From a virus: a stretch of DNA of 39,077 nt. Positions 20,940 to 29,265 of the stretch are shown here, piece by piece (positions within the stretch are counted from its first letter, which is position 1; each line of letters starts with the position of its first letter). The translations under genes and the position numbers were made by a program. Location of the stretch: IMG/VR virus record IMGVR_UViG_3300035698_010051, positions 1 to 39,077 of that record; one strand, given 5' to 3'. A model generated the notes under the pieces. The model searched no databases. It had not been told where the DNA came from and worked only from the letters and a program-made list of their open reading frames with translations.

Positions 20940-21228
20940 CCGGCGGAAACCTATTGCCAACGAAGCCGAGAAAGAGCGGGAGATAGGGCTTGCCGACTTA
21001 CGAACGGTTATGGGTACGGCGGCCGGGCGCCGGGTTGTGTGGCGCTGGCTGGCGCACGCACGGGTGTTTGCGCCCTGTTTCACCGGCAGCAGTGAGACGT
21101 TTTACCGCGAGGGCCGCCGCGAGTTCGGCTTGCGCATGTTCCACGAAGTTCTTGAGGCGTGCCCGGATCTCTACTCGCAGGCGGTGAGAGAGCTGAAGGC
21201 GCGGGAATCAGCAACAGGAGATGGTTGA
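20932..21228 (+). CDS. Bbp19-like podovirus protein (98 aa)
   Basis: Overlaps the portal gene end by 8 bp. Contains G-R-R-V-V-W-R-W-L and F-Y-R-E-G-R-R-E-F-G-L-R-M-F-H-E-V and ends P-D-L-Y-S-Q-A-V-R-E-L, the layout of the Bbp19-like proteins first named in the Bordetella phage BPP-1 family. They sit between portal and scaffold genes. Function is unestablished, probably in head assembly. Confidence 0.75.
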   Translation: MADRRKPIANEAEKEREIGLADLRTVMGTAAGRRVVWRWLAHARVFAPCFTGSSETFYREGRREFGLRMFHEVLEACPDLYSQAVRELKARESATGDG

Positions 21229-21229
21229 A

Positions 21230-21907
21230 ATGGCAGAAGCAGTAGTAACATCGGTAGTCGAAGCGGAACCTGGGACCGTGCTGGCTGCCGGTGCCAGTGA
21301 CAAGGACGCTTCCGTCCTCGCGGACGGTGTTCCCGCGGTCGATCCGAATGCTGATCCGAATGCAGTTGTCGATCCGAATGCGGATCCCGATGCTGCCGCT
21401 GCCGTCGCTGCCGCCGCTGCCGCCGCCGCCGATAAGGATAAGACCGATGCCGGCGCCCCGGAGAAATACGAGTTCGCCGCTCCCGAAGGCGTCACACTCG
21501 ACGCTGCGTTGGTCGAGAAGTTTGAGCCCATCGCTCGCGAACTCGATCTGTCGCAGGAACAGGCGCAGAAGTTCGTCGGCATGTATTCCGAGCATATTGC
21601 CGCGCTCAACGGCCAGGCGCAGACCGAGTTGGTTACCAAACGCGCCGAATGGGCAGCTGAATTCCGGAAGGCCGGCGACTGGAAAGAACAGGCTGGATTG
21701 GCGCGTCGCGCCATCAACAATCTGGCAGACGAAGACACGCAACGGTTGTTCCTGGGCTCCTGGCTCGGGGATCACCCTGGGATCCTAAAGCTCCTGGCAA
21801 GTGCCGGGAAGCTGATCAGCGAAGATCGCGGTAAGCCGGGCGGCTCCACCTCACCGGCAGCGAAGAGTGCGGCGGACATTATGTATCCGTCGCTGGCAAA
21901 GAAGTAA
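21230..21907 (+). CDS. Capsid scaffolding/assembly protein
   Basis: 225 residues from ATG 21230, chosen because AGGAG (21216-21220) is 9 nt away, whereas the in-frame ATG 21221 is too close. The N-terminal third is low complexity (repeated D-P-N-A units, then a poly-Ala run). Next comes a helical, charged core (E-K-F-E-P-I-A-R-E-L-D-L-S-Q-E-Q-A-Q-K-F), and the protein ends with A-D-I-M-Y-P-S-L, an ending I associate with podoviral scaffolds. Its place directly before the capsid gene supports a scaffold that directs prohead assembly and is removed later. Confidence 0.75.
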   Translation: MAEAVVTSVVEAEPGTVLAAGASDKDASVLADGVPAVDPNADPNAVVDPNADPDAAAAVAAAAAAAADKDKTDAGAPEKYEFAAPEGVTLDAALVEKFEPIARELDLSQEQAQKFVGMYSEHIAALNGQAQTELVTKRAEWAAEFRKAGDWKEQAGLARRAINNLADEDTQRLFLGSWLGDHPGILKLLASAGKLISEDRGKPGGSTSPAAKSAADIMYPSLAKK

Positions 21908-21929
21908 CAACGAGTAGGAGTACAACGAC

Positions 21930-22943
21930 ATGAGTACCATTGGAACCAGTTCCGTCACACTCCTGGACTTCCAGCGTCGGCTCGATCCGGATGACCGGAT
22001 TGCTCCGGTGATCGAAGTCCTCGCGGAGAGCAACGAAGTCCTCCAGGACATGCTCTGGCTGGAAGGCAACCTGCCCACGGGCCACAAGACAACCGTGCGT
22101 ACCGGCCTGCCATCCGGAACCTGGCGTCTGCTGAACTATGGTGTCCAGCCCACCAAGTCGCAGACCGCGCAGATCACCGACAACTGCGGGATGCTGGAAG
22201 CATACGCGGAGGTGGATAAGTCCCTGGCGATGCTGAACGGGAATACCGCGGCTTGGCGGTTGAGCGAAGACAAAGCGTTCCTCGAAGGCATGAACCAAGA
22301 CCTCCTGGATGCGCTGATGTACGGTGACACGACCAGTGATCCGGAGAAGTTCACCGGATTCGGGCCGCGTTACGCCACTCCGTCAGCGACCGTGACTGAC
22401 TCCGGTTACAACATGCTCGCCGGCGGCAGTTCCGATACGGACAATACGAGCATTTGGCTCGTCGCGTGGGGAGACAATACCGTTCACGGTATCTATCCCA
22501 AGGGCAGTAAGGCCGGTCTCATGCAGGAAGACCTCGGTGAGGTGACCCTGCTTGACACGAACTCCGGTCGCTACCAGGGCTATCGGACGCACTACAAGTG
22601 GGACTGCGGTCTCACCGTGCGCGATTGGCGTTACGTCGTTCGCATCTGCAATATCGACGTGAGCGCGTTGGTTGCCGAGTCCTCGGCGGCCGACCTTGTC
22701 AAGCTCATGGTCAAAGCCATCGAGCGTCTGCCCAACCTCAATGTCGGGCGGCCGTCCTTCCTCGTCAACCGCACGGTGCATACGATGCTCCGCATCCAGG
22801 CACTGTCCAAGGCGCAGTACAGCCTCGGTTTCGATGAGATCGGTGGTCACAAGGTGCTGACGTTCTCCGGTATCCCGGTGCGTCGGTGCGATGCGATCAC
22901 CGATGCGGAGGCACTCGTCTCCGGTACGTTCGGCACTCCGTGA
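21930..22943 (+). CDS. Major capsid protein
   Basis: 337 residues after a GTAGGAG site. Features of podoviral HK97-fold capsids: an N-terminal L-L-D-F-Q-R-R-L-D-P-D-D-R-I-A-P-V-I-E-V-L segment, W-L-E-G-N-L-P-T-G-H-K-T-T-V-R-T-G-L-P, a G-F-G-P-R-Y region, and a C-terminal P-V-R-R-C-D-A-I-T-D-A-E. It should form the icosahedral shell. Position after the scaffold and before the cement-protein gene is canonical. A structured RNA region begins 15 nt after its stop. Confidence 0.88.
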   Translation: MSTIGTSSVTLLDFQRRLDPDDRIAPVIEVLAESNEVLQDMLWLEGNLPTGHKTTVRTGLPSGTWRLLNYGVQPTKSQTAQITDNCGMLEAYAEVDKSLAMLNGNTAAWRLSEDKAFLEGMNQDLLDALMYGDTTSDPEKFTGFGPRYATPSATVTDSGYNMLAGGSSDTDNTSIWLVAWGDNTVHGIYPKGSKAGLMQEDLGEVTLLDTNSGRYQGYRTHYKWDCGLTVRDWRYVVRICNIDVSALVAESSAADLVKLMVKAIERLPNLNVGRPSFLVNRTVHTMLRIQALSKAQYSLGFDEIGGHKVLTFSGIPVRRCDAITDAEALVSGTFGTP

Positions 22944-22957
22944 TCGAGGTGATGACG

Positions 22958-22992
22958 GTCCCCTGACGGGCAACCTGACGGGGACTTGCCCC
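22958..22992 (+). other. Stem-loop(s) downstream of the capsid gene
   Basis: GTCCCC (22958-22963) pairs with GGGGAC (22980-22985), and GGGCAA (22968-22973) can alternatively pair with TTGCCC (22986-22991). The two stems interlock and are probably mutually exclusive. CCTGACGGG is repeated within it. There is no T-run, so this looks like an mRNA stability or attenuation element rather than a strong terminator. Confidence 0.45.
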
Positions 22993-23031
22993 AAGAGAGT
23001 AGAGAAACCGTAAATAGAGAGAGGACAGATC

Positions 23032-23442
23032 ATGTACTTGGACAAGCAACTTCAGATGGGGGAAGAGCAGAGTGTGATCGCGAGTGCGGATGCTCTGATT
23101 CCCACGACCTACAGCATCGACACGACTGTGGCGGGGAACGGGATCCCGAATCTCCAGTTGGAGATTCTGCTCACCACGACCTTCCTGGCATCCGCTGGCG
23201 CGGCGAACGTGACGTTCTTCCTGGAGACGCACACTGCCGATGACTTCACCGCGCACCGGACAGTGCTGTGGAAGAGTGCGGCAATCGCCAAGGCGACTCT
23301 TGTTGCCGGCTACGTCATCAAGGTTCCGGTCCCGATTGGTATGCTGCGCTACGTCAGCGTGGTTGCCGTTCCGGATACACATGACCTGACGGCTGGCGCG
23401 ATGTCCTGCTACCTCGTCAAAGAGAGCGATCACGCGATCTAA
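23032..23442 (+). CDS. Bbp16-like capsid cement/decoration protein
   Basis: 136 residues starting M-Y-L-D-K-Q-L-Q-M-G-E-E-Q-S-V. The sequence continues with S-A-D-A, a Gly-Asn-Gly-I-P-N-L turn, strand-rich core, P-I-G-M-L-R-Y-V-S-V and a terminal strand, which match the Bbp16 family of capsid cement proteins in BPP-1-like podoviruses. Cement proteins stabilise the shell at capsomer interfaces. AGAGAGGAC serves as ribosome site. The gene is bracketed by RNA hairpins on both sides. Confidence 0.75.
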   Translation: MYLDKQLQMGEEQSVIASADALIPTTYSIDTTVAGNGIPNLQLEILLTTTFLASAGAANVTFFLETHTADDFTAHRTVLWKSAAIAKATLVAGYVIKVPVPIGMLRYVSVVAVPDTHDLTAGAMSCYLVKESDHAI

Positions 23443-23467
23443 GTCGGGGCAACCGGACTGATTGACA

Positions 23468-23503
23468 ACTCCTGACCTCGTCAGTAATGGCGGGGTCGGG
23501 AGT
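23468..23503 (+). other. 13-bp stem-loop after the cement-protein gene
   Basis: 23468-23480 pairs with 23491-23503 over 13 positions, two of them G-U in RNA, around a 10-nt loop. No T-run follows, so it may act as an RNA end-protecting hairpin or weak terminator between capsid and tail genes. Confidence 0.5.
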
Positions 23504-23535
23504 CATCCACAACCGGCAATTTGGAGGCATTCTCA

Positions 23536-24480
23536 ATGCTGTACCGCTACCTCTGCACCAAAGACTTCTATTCGGACATTGAGTACCTCGGTGGGACTGC
23601 GACACTCACATCCACAGGCGTTGCCGCCGATGGCACGACTTACACGACCCTGCCTGCTGTCGCGCACGGGTTCTCTGCAGGTGATCTGATCCTGATTTCC
23701 GGAACCACTGCTTACGACAAGGTGTGGACACTCGATTCAAATACCGCTGCCGACCTCCTCGGACTCGCAACGACCTACATCGCTGAGACGATTGCCACTG
23801 CTTACGCTCGCACGATCCAAAAGGCCGCGCGTTCTCGGTTCTACAAGAAGGGACTGTTCTACGACTTTCCCAACATCCAGTACTTCGCTGAGTTCACGCT
23901 TCAGAGTGGTACGCCACTACTGGAACCGTTGAACGAACCACTCCTGCTCGATCTGCAAGGCACGGTCAAGATGCCGCGATCCGTGTTCGCCACTCTGTGG
24001 GTGCCGGCCCAGGCCATTGCTCTGGCCGCGGCAGGCGACGATCCTGCGCGGCAAGCAGTGTACGGCTATCTGACGTTCGTCAAGGATTCGACGGACTTTA
24101 TCTACCTTTCGGTGCGCCTGCCGCGCGGGACCAAGTCGGGGCCGCGAGTCCGTTTCAAGGTCATGTACATCCCTGTTGCCAATACCGGCGGCACGGCGCG
24201 TCTGACCCTGTCTTACGGACGTGTGCGTGATTCTCTGGCGATTCCAAGCTTGACTGCGATTGCGTTGACCGAGACCGTTGCCGAAAATCTCTACGCGCAT
24301 GAAGCGGATCTGGGTGAGGTGCATCTGTCTACCTGTGCTGCCGATGACGTGCTCTTGCTCAAGTTTCAGCGCACGACGAACGGTGGAACGTACACGTTCG
24401 ACAACTCCATCAACCTCGTCGGCATCGAGGTCGCGGTCGAACAGGATGCACTCGGTAGTGGACTGAGTGACGGTCGCTGA
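23536..24480 (+). CDS. Virion structural protein of unknown class with inserted beta-module (314 aa)
   Basis: ATG 23536 with GGAGG 8 nt upstream. The protein lies between the cement and tail-tubular genes and is strand-rich with many Thr/Asp/Tyr, as expected of a head fibre, head-tail joining or decoration protein. Residues ~20-93 form a module (L-P-A-V-A-H-G-F-S-A-G-D-L ... G-T-T-A-Y-D ... L-D-S-N-T-A-A) that reappears in the next gene. The C-terminal half has L-R-G-like surface strands ending L-V-G-I-E-V-A-V-E. No family assignment can be made. Confidence 0.65.
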   Translation: MLYRYLCTKDFYSDIEYLGGTATLTSTGVAADGTTYTTLPAVAHGFSAGDLILISGTTAYDKVWTLDSNTAADLLGLATTYIAETIATAYARTIQKAARSRFYKKGLFYDFPNIQYFAEFTLQSGTPLLEPLNEPLLLDLQGTVKMPRSVFATLWVPAQAIALAAAGDDPARQAVYGYLTFVKDSTDFIYLSVRLPRGTKSGPRVRFKVMYIPVANTGGTARLTLSYGRVRDSLAIPSLTAIALTETVAENLYAHEADLGEVHLSTCAADDVLLLKFQRTTNGGTYTFDNSINLVGIEVAVEQDALGSGLSDGR

Positions 24481-24504
24481 CGTTTCGCGTAAGGAGGTCT
24501 ACCT

Positions 24505-25296
24505 GTGTCACTGGCAGCTATCGACATTGCCAACGAAGCGCTTCTCCGGCTCGGGGAAGCCACGATTTCCGCGGGCACCGCAGTGACCCCGAATGCTGCT
24601 GCAGTCGTTGACAACAGCGACGGTACCGTCACACTCCCGGCAACGGCTCACGGAATCTCCGCGGGAAGGCTGGTGGGCATTACGGGTACCACCAACTACG
24701 ATGGCGAGTACATCCTCGATTCGGCTACGGCGGCTAACACGATTGTGGTCACAGCTACCTACACGGCTGAAGACCTGACATCCGCGGCGCGCGTGACACC
24801 GTTGTTTGATACGACTCCAAACGGGGTGGTCTGCGAGCGCATGTACCGAAACCTGCGCCGTCGGATGCTCTCGGCGTTTCCGTGGGGTTTCGCGGTCGGT
24901 GAAGAGGACTTGACCGAGGATACAGACCAAGAAGATGCACGCTGGACCTATGCGTTCGATCTGCCCGCCGACTACCTGCGCGCTATCGACATCAACGGTG
25001 ATGAGACTGCCGAGTTCGAAGTACTGCGCGCACATCTGTTCTGCGATGCCGATGAGGTGGCGTTGCGCTACCTGGCGAGTGCCGATGATCCTGCCGACTG
25101 GCCGGCATGGTTCCGGCACGCCCTGGTTCTCCAGTTTGCCGCGGACCTGGCTATGCCGGTTACCGGGAGCGCAGATATTCTGACTGCTATGATCACGCTC
25201 GCGGGGGAAGCGCTGCGCGAGGCAAAGACCGCCGATGCGTCCGAAAACCGGGGGGCGGTGGCCGTAACGCGGACAATAGCCGATTCGAGGTGGTAA
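24505..25296 (+). CDS. Tail tubular protein A (gp11-like adaptor) with an inserted module
   Basis: GTG 24505 follows a perfect AAGGAGGT site. N-terminal A-I-D-I-A-N-E-A-L-L-R-L-G-E and, after an insertion, C-E-R-M-Y-R-N-L-R-R-R-M-L-S-A-F-P-W-G-F-A, then W-T-Y-A-F-D-L-P-A-D-Y-L-R and a helical C-terminus are the classic gp11/TTPA pattern. The adaptor ring joins portal to tail nozzle. Between about residues 24 and 98 a strand-rich module is inserted that is absent from standard gp11-like proteins and is similar to that in the upstream gene, which makes the protein longer than usual. Confidence 0.85.
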   Translation: MSLAAIDIANEALLRLGEATISAGTAVTPNAAAVVDNSDGTVTLPATAHGISAGRLVGITGTTNYDGEYILDSATAANTIVVTATYTAEDLTSAARVTPLFDTTPNGVVCERMYRNLRRRMLSAFPWGFAVGEEDLTEDTDQEDARWTYAFDLPADYLRAIDINGDETAEFEVLRAHLFCDADEVALRYLASADDPADWPAWFRHALVLQFAADLAMPVTGSADILTAMITLAGEALREAKTADASENRGAVAVTRTIADSRW

Positions 25297-25299
25297 CCG

Positions 25300-28071
25300 A
25301 TGCCCGCAGCCATTACCCGCCCGAGCTTTGCCGCCGGCGAAGTATCACCGGCCTTCTACGGCAGAGTTGACGTTGCCAAGTATGCGTCGGGTCTCCGGTC
25401 CTGCCGAAACATGGTTGTTCAACCGCAGGGGGGCGTATCCCGTCGCAGAGGCACCTATTATCTCGGGGCGGTCCAGGGCCCGGGAAGGTTGATTCGCTTT
25501 CGGTTCTCGGCCAGCATCGAGTATATGCTGGTCTTCACTGACTACCGTATGGAGATTATCACAACCGAAGGTGCATTCGTCGGCAACTATGTCGATTTGG
25601 TCAATGCCGATCGCTGGACATGGGCTTCCACCACTTATGGCGGCAATCCCGCTTACTACCTGACCACACAAGGCGGCACGGATCCGGAGTTGACCGAGCC
25701 GACCACTGTTAAGTATGCCAGCACCTCGATCACGAAGATATTCGGCGACTATGACACGCTCGGCTTCGACACGATCTATGTCATGGAATCCGAGGTCGGC
25801 AGTGTCGATCCGGACACGCTGAGCATCGGGGCAATTACAGGTTACTGGGCATCTCCGGCAACCTTGCAGGTTACTACACCGTATGCCGTAGCTGACCTTC
25901 CGTTGCTCAAGTACTGCCAGAGTGCGGACACGATGTTCCTGACGCATCCGGACTATCCACCGTACAAGCTCGAACGTTATTCCCCTTACACCTGGCTCTT
26001 CACGCAGTTGACGTTTGTGTCTCCTGCTGCACCGCCCGTCGGGCTCACGGCGACACTGCAGGGCACAGCCGGTGCGACTACAAGGACAATGGCCTATGCG
26101 GTCACTTCGGTCAATGCCGAAGGTGATGAGAGCCTGCTCGGCGAACAGGTCAACTGCGTTGTCAACCAACCGTGGGACTCGGGCGAGTGGGTTGACCTGG
26201 CCTGGAACGCGGTAACGGCTGCCGAAGAGTATCGCGTATACAAGAACTCCCGCGGTGTCTGGGGGCAGATCGCCGCCATTGTTTCGGGGCTTAGCAACGC
26301 ACCTGCAAACGGTGGGACGCCGGTCAGCGGTGGCGACTACAGCACGTATGTGAAGGCCAAAGCTTTCGATGCGGATATCGACTCGCAGTGGATCGCAAGT
26401 CAGTCAGGTGTCGGAGCGAGCGGTGTAGCCTATATCGGTCTGGATTACGGCGCCGGCGTCACTGAAACGGTCACAGGCTTCCGCATCCGGCAGCATCGTT
26501 ATTACGGGACCGGCAGCGTCAAACTGGAGCATAGTCCCGACGGAACGACATGGACAACTCTGGAAACGTTTTCCCTCCTGGCTACGGACGACTGGCAGGA
26601 ATTCACGATCACGGTGGCTTCGGCCGTAAGGCGGTATTGGCGGCTGCTGTGCAACGCTACGCCGGACTTCAGTTGTTGGCAGGTTGCGGAACTGCGGTTC
26701 TGTGTGTCCGGGACATCGACTGCGTTCGAAGATGACAACATCAGCCCGAATACGTCCGTGGGGCCACCGCAACAGGTCGAACTGTTCGAAGCCGCCTCCG
26801 ATTACCCGGGCACGTGCAGCATCCACCAGCAACGTCTCTGGCTGGCGCGTACCGACAATCAGCCGGCGACTGTTTGGGCCAGTCGTACCGGGAGCTTCCA
26901 GAACTTCGGGTTGTCCCTGCCGTTGCGTGCCGACGACAGCATTGAGGCAACCATTGCGGCGCTCCAGGTCGATGAGATTCGGGCCATAGTTCCCTTGCGC
27001 GAGCTGATCGTGTTCACGGCCGGTTCGGTCTGGAGCGTGACGGCGGGCGGGGAGCTGGCCGCATTGACGCCGACTTCAATCAGCATGATTCCACAGACCT
27101 ACGTCGGCGCGAATCACATGCCGCCGCTGACCATCGGGAATTCTGTTCTGTACGTGGTCCGTAATGCCGATGAGGTGCGGGATCTTCATTACGATATTGC
27201 TGCCGACGCTCAGACGGGCGCGAACATGAGCATCCTCGCCGGACATCTGTTCACATCCGACCTGACCGGCTGGACGCACACGGCCACACCGGATGGCATT
27301 GTCTGGTGCGTTCGAGACGATGGTGTGCTCCTGGGCTTCACATTCCTCGCCGAGCATGACGTGTACGCATGGCATCGGCACGATCTGGGCGCCGGCACCT
27401 CGGGCGCAACCGGGGCGGCTATGACTGCGTCGGTCGAAGCGGTCGGCTCGATGGACCCTAACGGGCATCGGGAGGATTACTTCCTGGCCAAGCGCACGCT
27501 CCCGGATGCGAGCACGGTTTATTATGTTGAGTTCGTGTCATGGGTCTGGGCCTATCAGGATTCGGTATTCCTGGATTCGTTCGTGCTGGCCGCGAACGCT
27601 GTCGGTGGACAGACGCTCGCCGGCCTCGATCACCTCGAAGGCATGGTCGTAACGGCGGTGCTGACCAGTGACGGCAGCGTCGAAACGCATACGGTCACAG
27701 GCGGGGAAATCACCATCACCGGAACGCATGGTGGCGCCTATGTCCATGTCGGCTTGCCGTTCACGTCTTATGTGGAAACGCTCGACCTGGAACTTGACCC
27801 GACCGTTCAGGGCAAGCGCAAGAAGATCCACGCGGTTAACCTGAAGCTCAAAGAGACCCGTGCCGTGGAACTCGGGCAGGCAGTCGATGCGATGTCGAGC
27901 ATTTACCTTGGCACCGGTGAAGTCGGCGCGGTCGGCAGTTACAAGGACGGTGACCAAAGGTTGCCGGTGCCGCCTGCTTGGAATACACACGGCCGCCTCT
28001 GCATCGGTACGACTACGCCGCATGCGCTGACCATTCTGGCTATTACTCCGGAGGTGAGTGTTGGGAAGTAA
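25300..28071 (+). CDS. Tail tubular protein B (gp12-like nozzle) with FN3-like and discoidin-like insertions
   Basis: 923 residues. The start, T-R-P-S-F-A-A-G-E-V-S-P ... R-V-D-V-A-K-Y-A-S-G-L-R-S-C-R-N-M-V-V-Q-P-Q-G-G-V, is diagnostic for T7 gp12-like nozzle proteins. Around residues 247-335 there is an FN3-like segment (T-M-A-Y-A-V-T-S-V-N-A-E-G-D-E-S). Residues ~344-470 resemble an F5/8 type C (discoidin) domain: A-F-D-A-D-I-D-S-Q-W-I-A, G-F-R-I-R-Q, W-T-T-L-E-T-F, R-R-Y-W-R-L-L. The gp12 body resumes afterwards (Q-R-L-W-L-A-R-T-D-N-Q-P). The nozzle forms the end of the short tail, and the inserted sugar-binding-type domain may contribute to receptor contact. Confidence 0.88.
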   Translation: MPAAITRPSFAAGEVSPAFYGRVDVAKYASGLRSCRNMVVQPQGGVSRRRGTYYLGAVQGPGRLIRFRFSASIEYMLVFTDYRMEIITTEGAFVGNYVDLVNADRWTWASTTYGGNPAYYLTTQGGTDPELTEPTTVKYASTSITKIFGDYDTLGFDTIYVMESEVGSVDPDTLSIGAITGYWASPATLQVTTPYAVADLPLLKYCQSADTMFLTHPDYPPYKLERYSPYTWLFTQLTFVSPAAPPVGLTATLQGTAGATTRTMAYAVTSVNAEGDESLLGEQVNCVVNQPWDSGEWVDLAWNAVTAAEEYRVYKNSRGVWGQIAAIVSGLSNAPANGGTPVSGGDYSTYVKAKAFDADIDSQWIASQSGVGASGVAYIGLDYGAGVTETVTGFRIRQHRYYGTGSVKLEHSPDGTTWTTLETFSLLATDDWQEFTITVASAVRRYWRLLCNATPDFSCWQVAELRFCVSGTSTAFEDDNISPNTSVGPPQQVELFEAASDYPGTCSIHQQRLWLARTDNQPATVWASRTGSFQNFGLSLPLRADDSIEATIAALQVDEIRAIVPLRELIVFTAGSVWSVTAGGELAALTPTSISMIPQTYVGANHMPPLTIGNSVLYVVRNADEVRDLHYDIAADAQTGANMSILAGHLFTSDLTGWTHTATPDGIVWCVRDDGVLLGFTFLAEHDVYAWHRHDLGAGTSGATGAAMTASVEAVGSMDPNGHREDYFLAKRTLPDASTVYYVEFVSWVWAYQDSVFLDSFVLAANAVGGQTLAGLDHLEGMVVTAVLTSDGSVETHTVTGGEITITGTHGGAYVHVGLPFTSYVETLDLELDPTVQGKRKKIHAVNLKLKETRAVELGQAVDAMSSIYLGTGEVGAVGSYKDGDQRLPVPPAWNTHGRLCIGTTTPHALTILAITPEVSVGK

Positions 28072-28549
28072 CGCACACGTTGTTCTGGTTCCTGTGATGC
28101 GTAATGACATTCGGCGTGTTGCTTCACGCTTGCGCGATGCCGACCGGAATGAACTGGTTGCGGCAAGCGGCTTGGCGCCGGTCCTGGCACTGGCGCGGAG
28201 CGTGCGGCTTCGCGGCGAAGCATGGACGATCATGGTGGACGGCCGTGCTGAAGGTGCGTGCGGTGTTGCCAGGGCAGGCTCACAGTTGGCCTCTGTCGGT
28301 GTGCCCTGGTTCGTGGCAACCGACGTGTTGATTCGCAAGTGCCGGCGCCAGTTGCTGCGGAAACCGCGATTGATCCTGAAAAGCTGGCTGCGCGAGTACA
28401 ATGAGCTGGTCAATTACGTCGATGTGCGGCACACAGCCGCCGTGCACTGGCTTGAGCATATCGGGGCGACCCTCGATGAGCCGGAGCCCTACGGACCGTT
28501 CAAGATGCCGTTCCGGCGTTTTGTATTCGACGGAGACAGTCATGTGTGA
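28058..28549 (+). CDS. gp13-like internal virion protein (GNAT/DUF2833-like)
   Basis: GGAGGTGA ends at 28057. GTG 28058 is close to it, and TTG 28061 gives better spacing, so the start is uncertain by one codon. The sequence matches T7 gp13-type proteins: R-L-R-D-A-D-R-N-E-L, G-V-P-W-F-V-A-T-D-V-L, L-K-S-W-L-R-E-Y-N-E-L-V-N-Y-V-D-V-R-H, and H-W-L-E-H-I-G-A-T-L. This family has an acetyltransferase-like (GNAT) fold and is needed for virion morphogenesis. It overlaps the nozzle gene end and the next gene start. Confidence 0.8.
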   Translation: MLGSNAHVVLVPVMRNDIRRVASRLRDADRNELVAASGLAPVLALARSVRLRGEAWTIMVDGRAEGACGVARAGSQLASVGVPWFVATDVLIRKCRRQLLRKPRLILKSWLREYNELVNYVDVRHTAAVHWLEHIGATLDEPEPYGPFKMPFRRFVFDGDSHV

Positions 28550-29258
28550 ACCGATTACGATGACGGCGATTACCACTGCGATTGCGAGTGCAGCCTCGGC
28601 AACGGCCGGTGCTGTCGGCACAGTCGTCGGGACTGGCGCTGTCGGCGCTGGCATGGGGCTTAACGCTGTCGGAATGACGACGCTCGGGGGTGCGCTTACG
28701 GCCGGTGGCGGTGCAATTGGCGGGATAGGCGGCGGCACGGCCGTGGCAGGTGGCGCGGCCAGTGCGTTCTCGTTGGGCGGATTGTTCGGCGAACTCGGGA
28801 CATTGGGATCATTGGCCGGTGGCGTAGGCGGTGCGGTGCAGGCGAAGCAGGCGGCTGACTTTCAAGCTGACATGGCCGGGAACAACGCGTTGATCGCAGA
28901 GTACCAGGCGGCAAACGCCGCGCACCGCGGCGAGATTGAACGAAACCTGATCCGGCGTCAGTTGGCGCAGGCCATAGGCGCAGGGCGCACAACCTACGCT
29001 GCGGGCAATGTGCAGCTCGGCAGCGGCTCACCTGCCGCGTGGGAATCGAACTCCGCGGGGCTCGCAGCCGAAGATATCGCGATGAGCGAGTACAACCAGG
29101 CCGTGGAACAGTGGGGCTATGGCGTCCAGGGCTCGAATGCGCGCACAACGTCGAAGCTCTACAAACGTCAGGGGCGTAATGTGCTTGGCGCGGGGCTGGT
29201 CAATACCGGAAGCTCGCTGCTGGCCGGGTTCGGTGAACTGAAGATGGCGAAAGGGTAG
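28542..29258 (+). CDS. gp14-like internal virion protein B (238 aa)
   Basis: ATG 28542 overlaps the gp13-like gene, with a CGGAGA site. It begins M-C-E-P-I-T, then a long Ala/Gly/Val hydrophobic segment (about residues 10-95), followed by a helical region (A-A-N-A-A-H-R-G-E-I-E-R-N-L-I-R-R-Q) and S-G-S-P-A-A-W. This is the layout of gp14-like ejection proteins, which insert into the outer membrane of the host at infection to form part of the DNA conduit. The hydrophobic stretch supports membrane insertion. Confidence 0.75.
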   Translation: MCEPITMTAITTAIASAASATAGAVGTVVGTGAVGAGMGLNAVGMTTLGGALTAGGGAIGGIGGGTAVAGGAASAFSLGGLFGELGTLGSLAGGVGGAVQAKQAADFQADMAGNNALIAEYQAANAAHRGEIERNLIRRQLAQAIGAGRTTYAAGNVQLGSGSPAAWESNSAGLAAEDIAMSEYNQAVEQWGYGVQGSNARTTSKLYKRQGRNVLGAGLVNTGSSLLAGFGELKMAKG

Positions 29259-29265
29259 GACAGCG

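Noticed and set aside
22958-22992. H-type pseudoknot with frameshifting after the capsid gene
   Set aside because: The two stems interlock but leave no nucleotides for the loop crossing stem 1, and no slippery sequence precedes the capsid stop.
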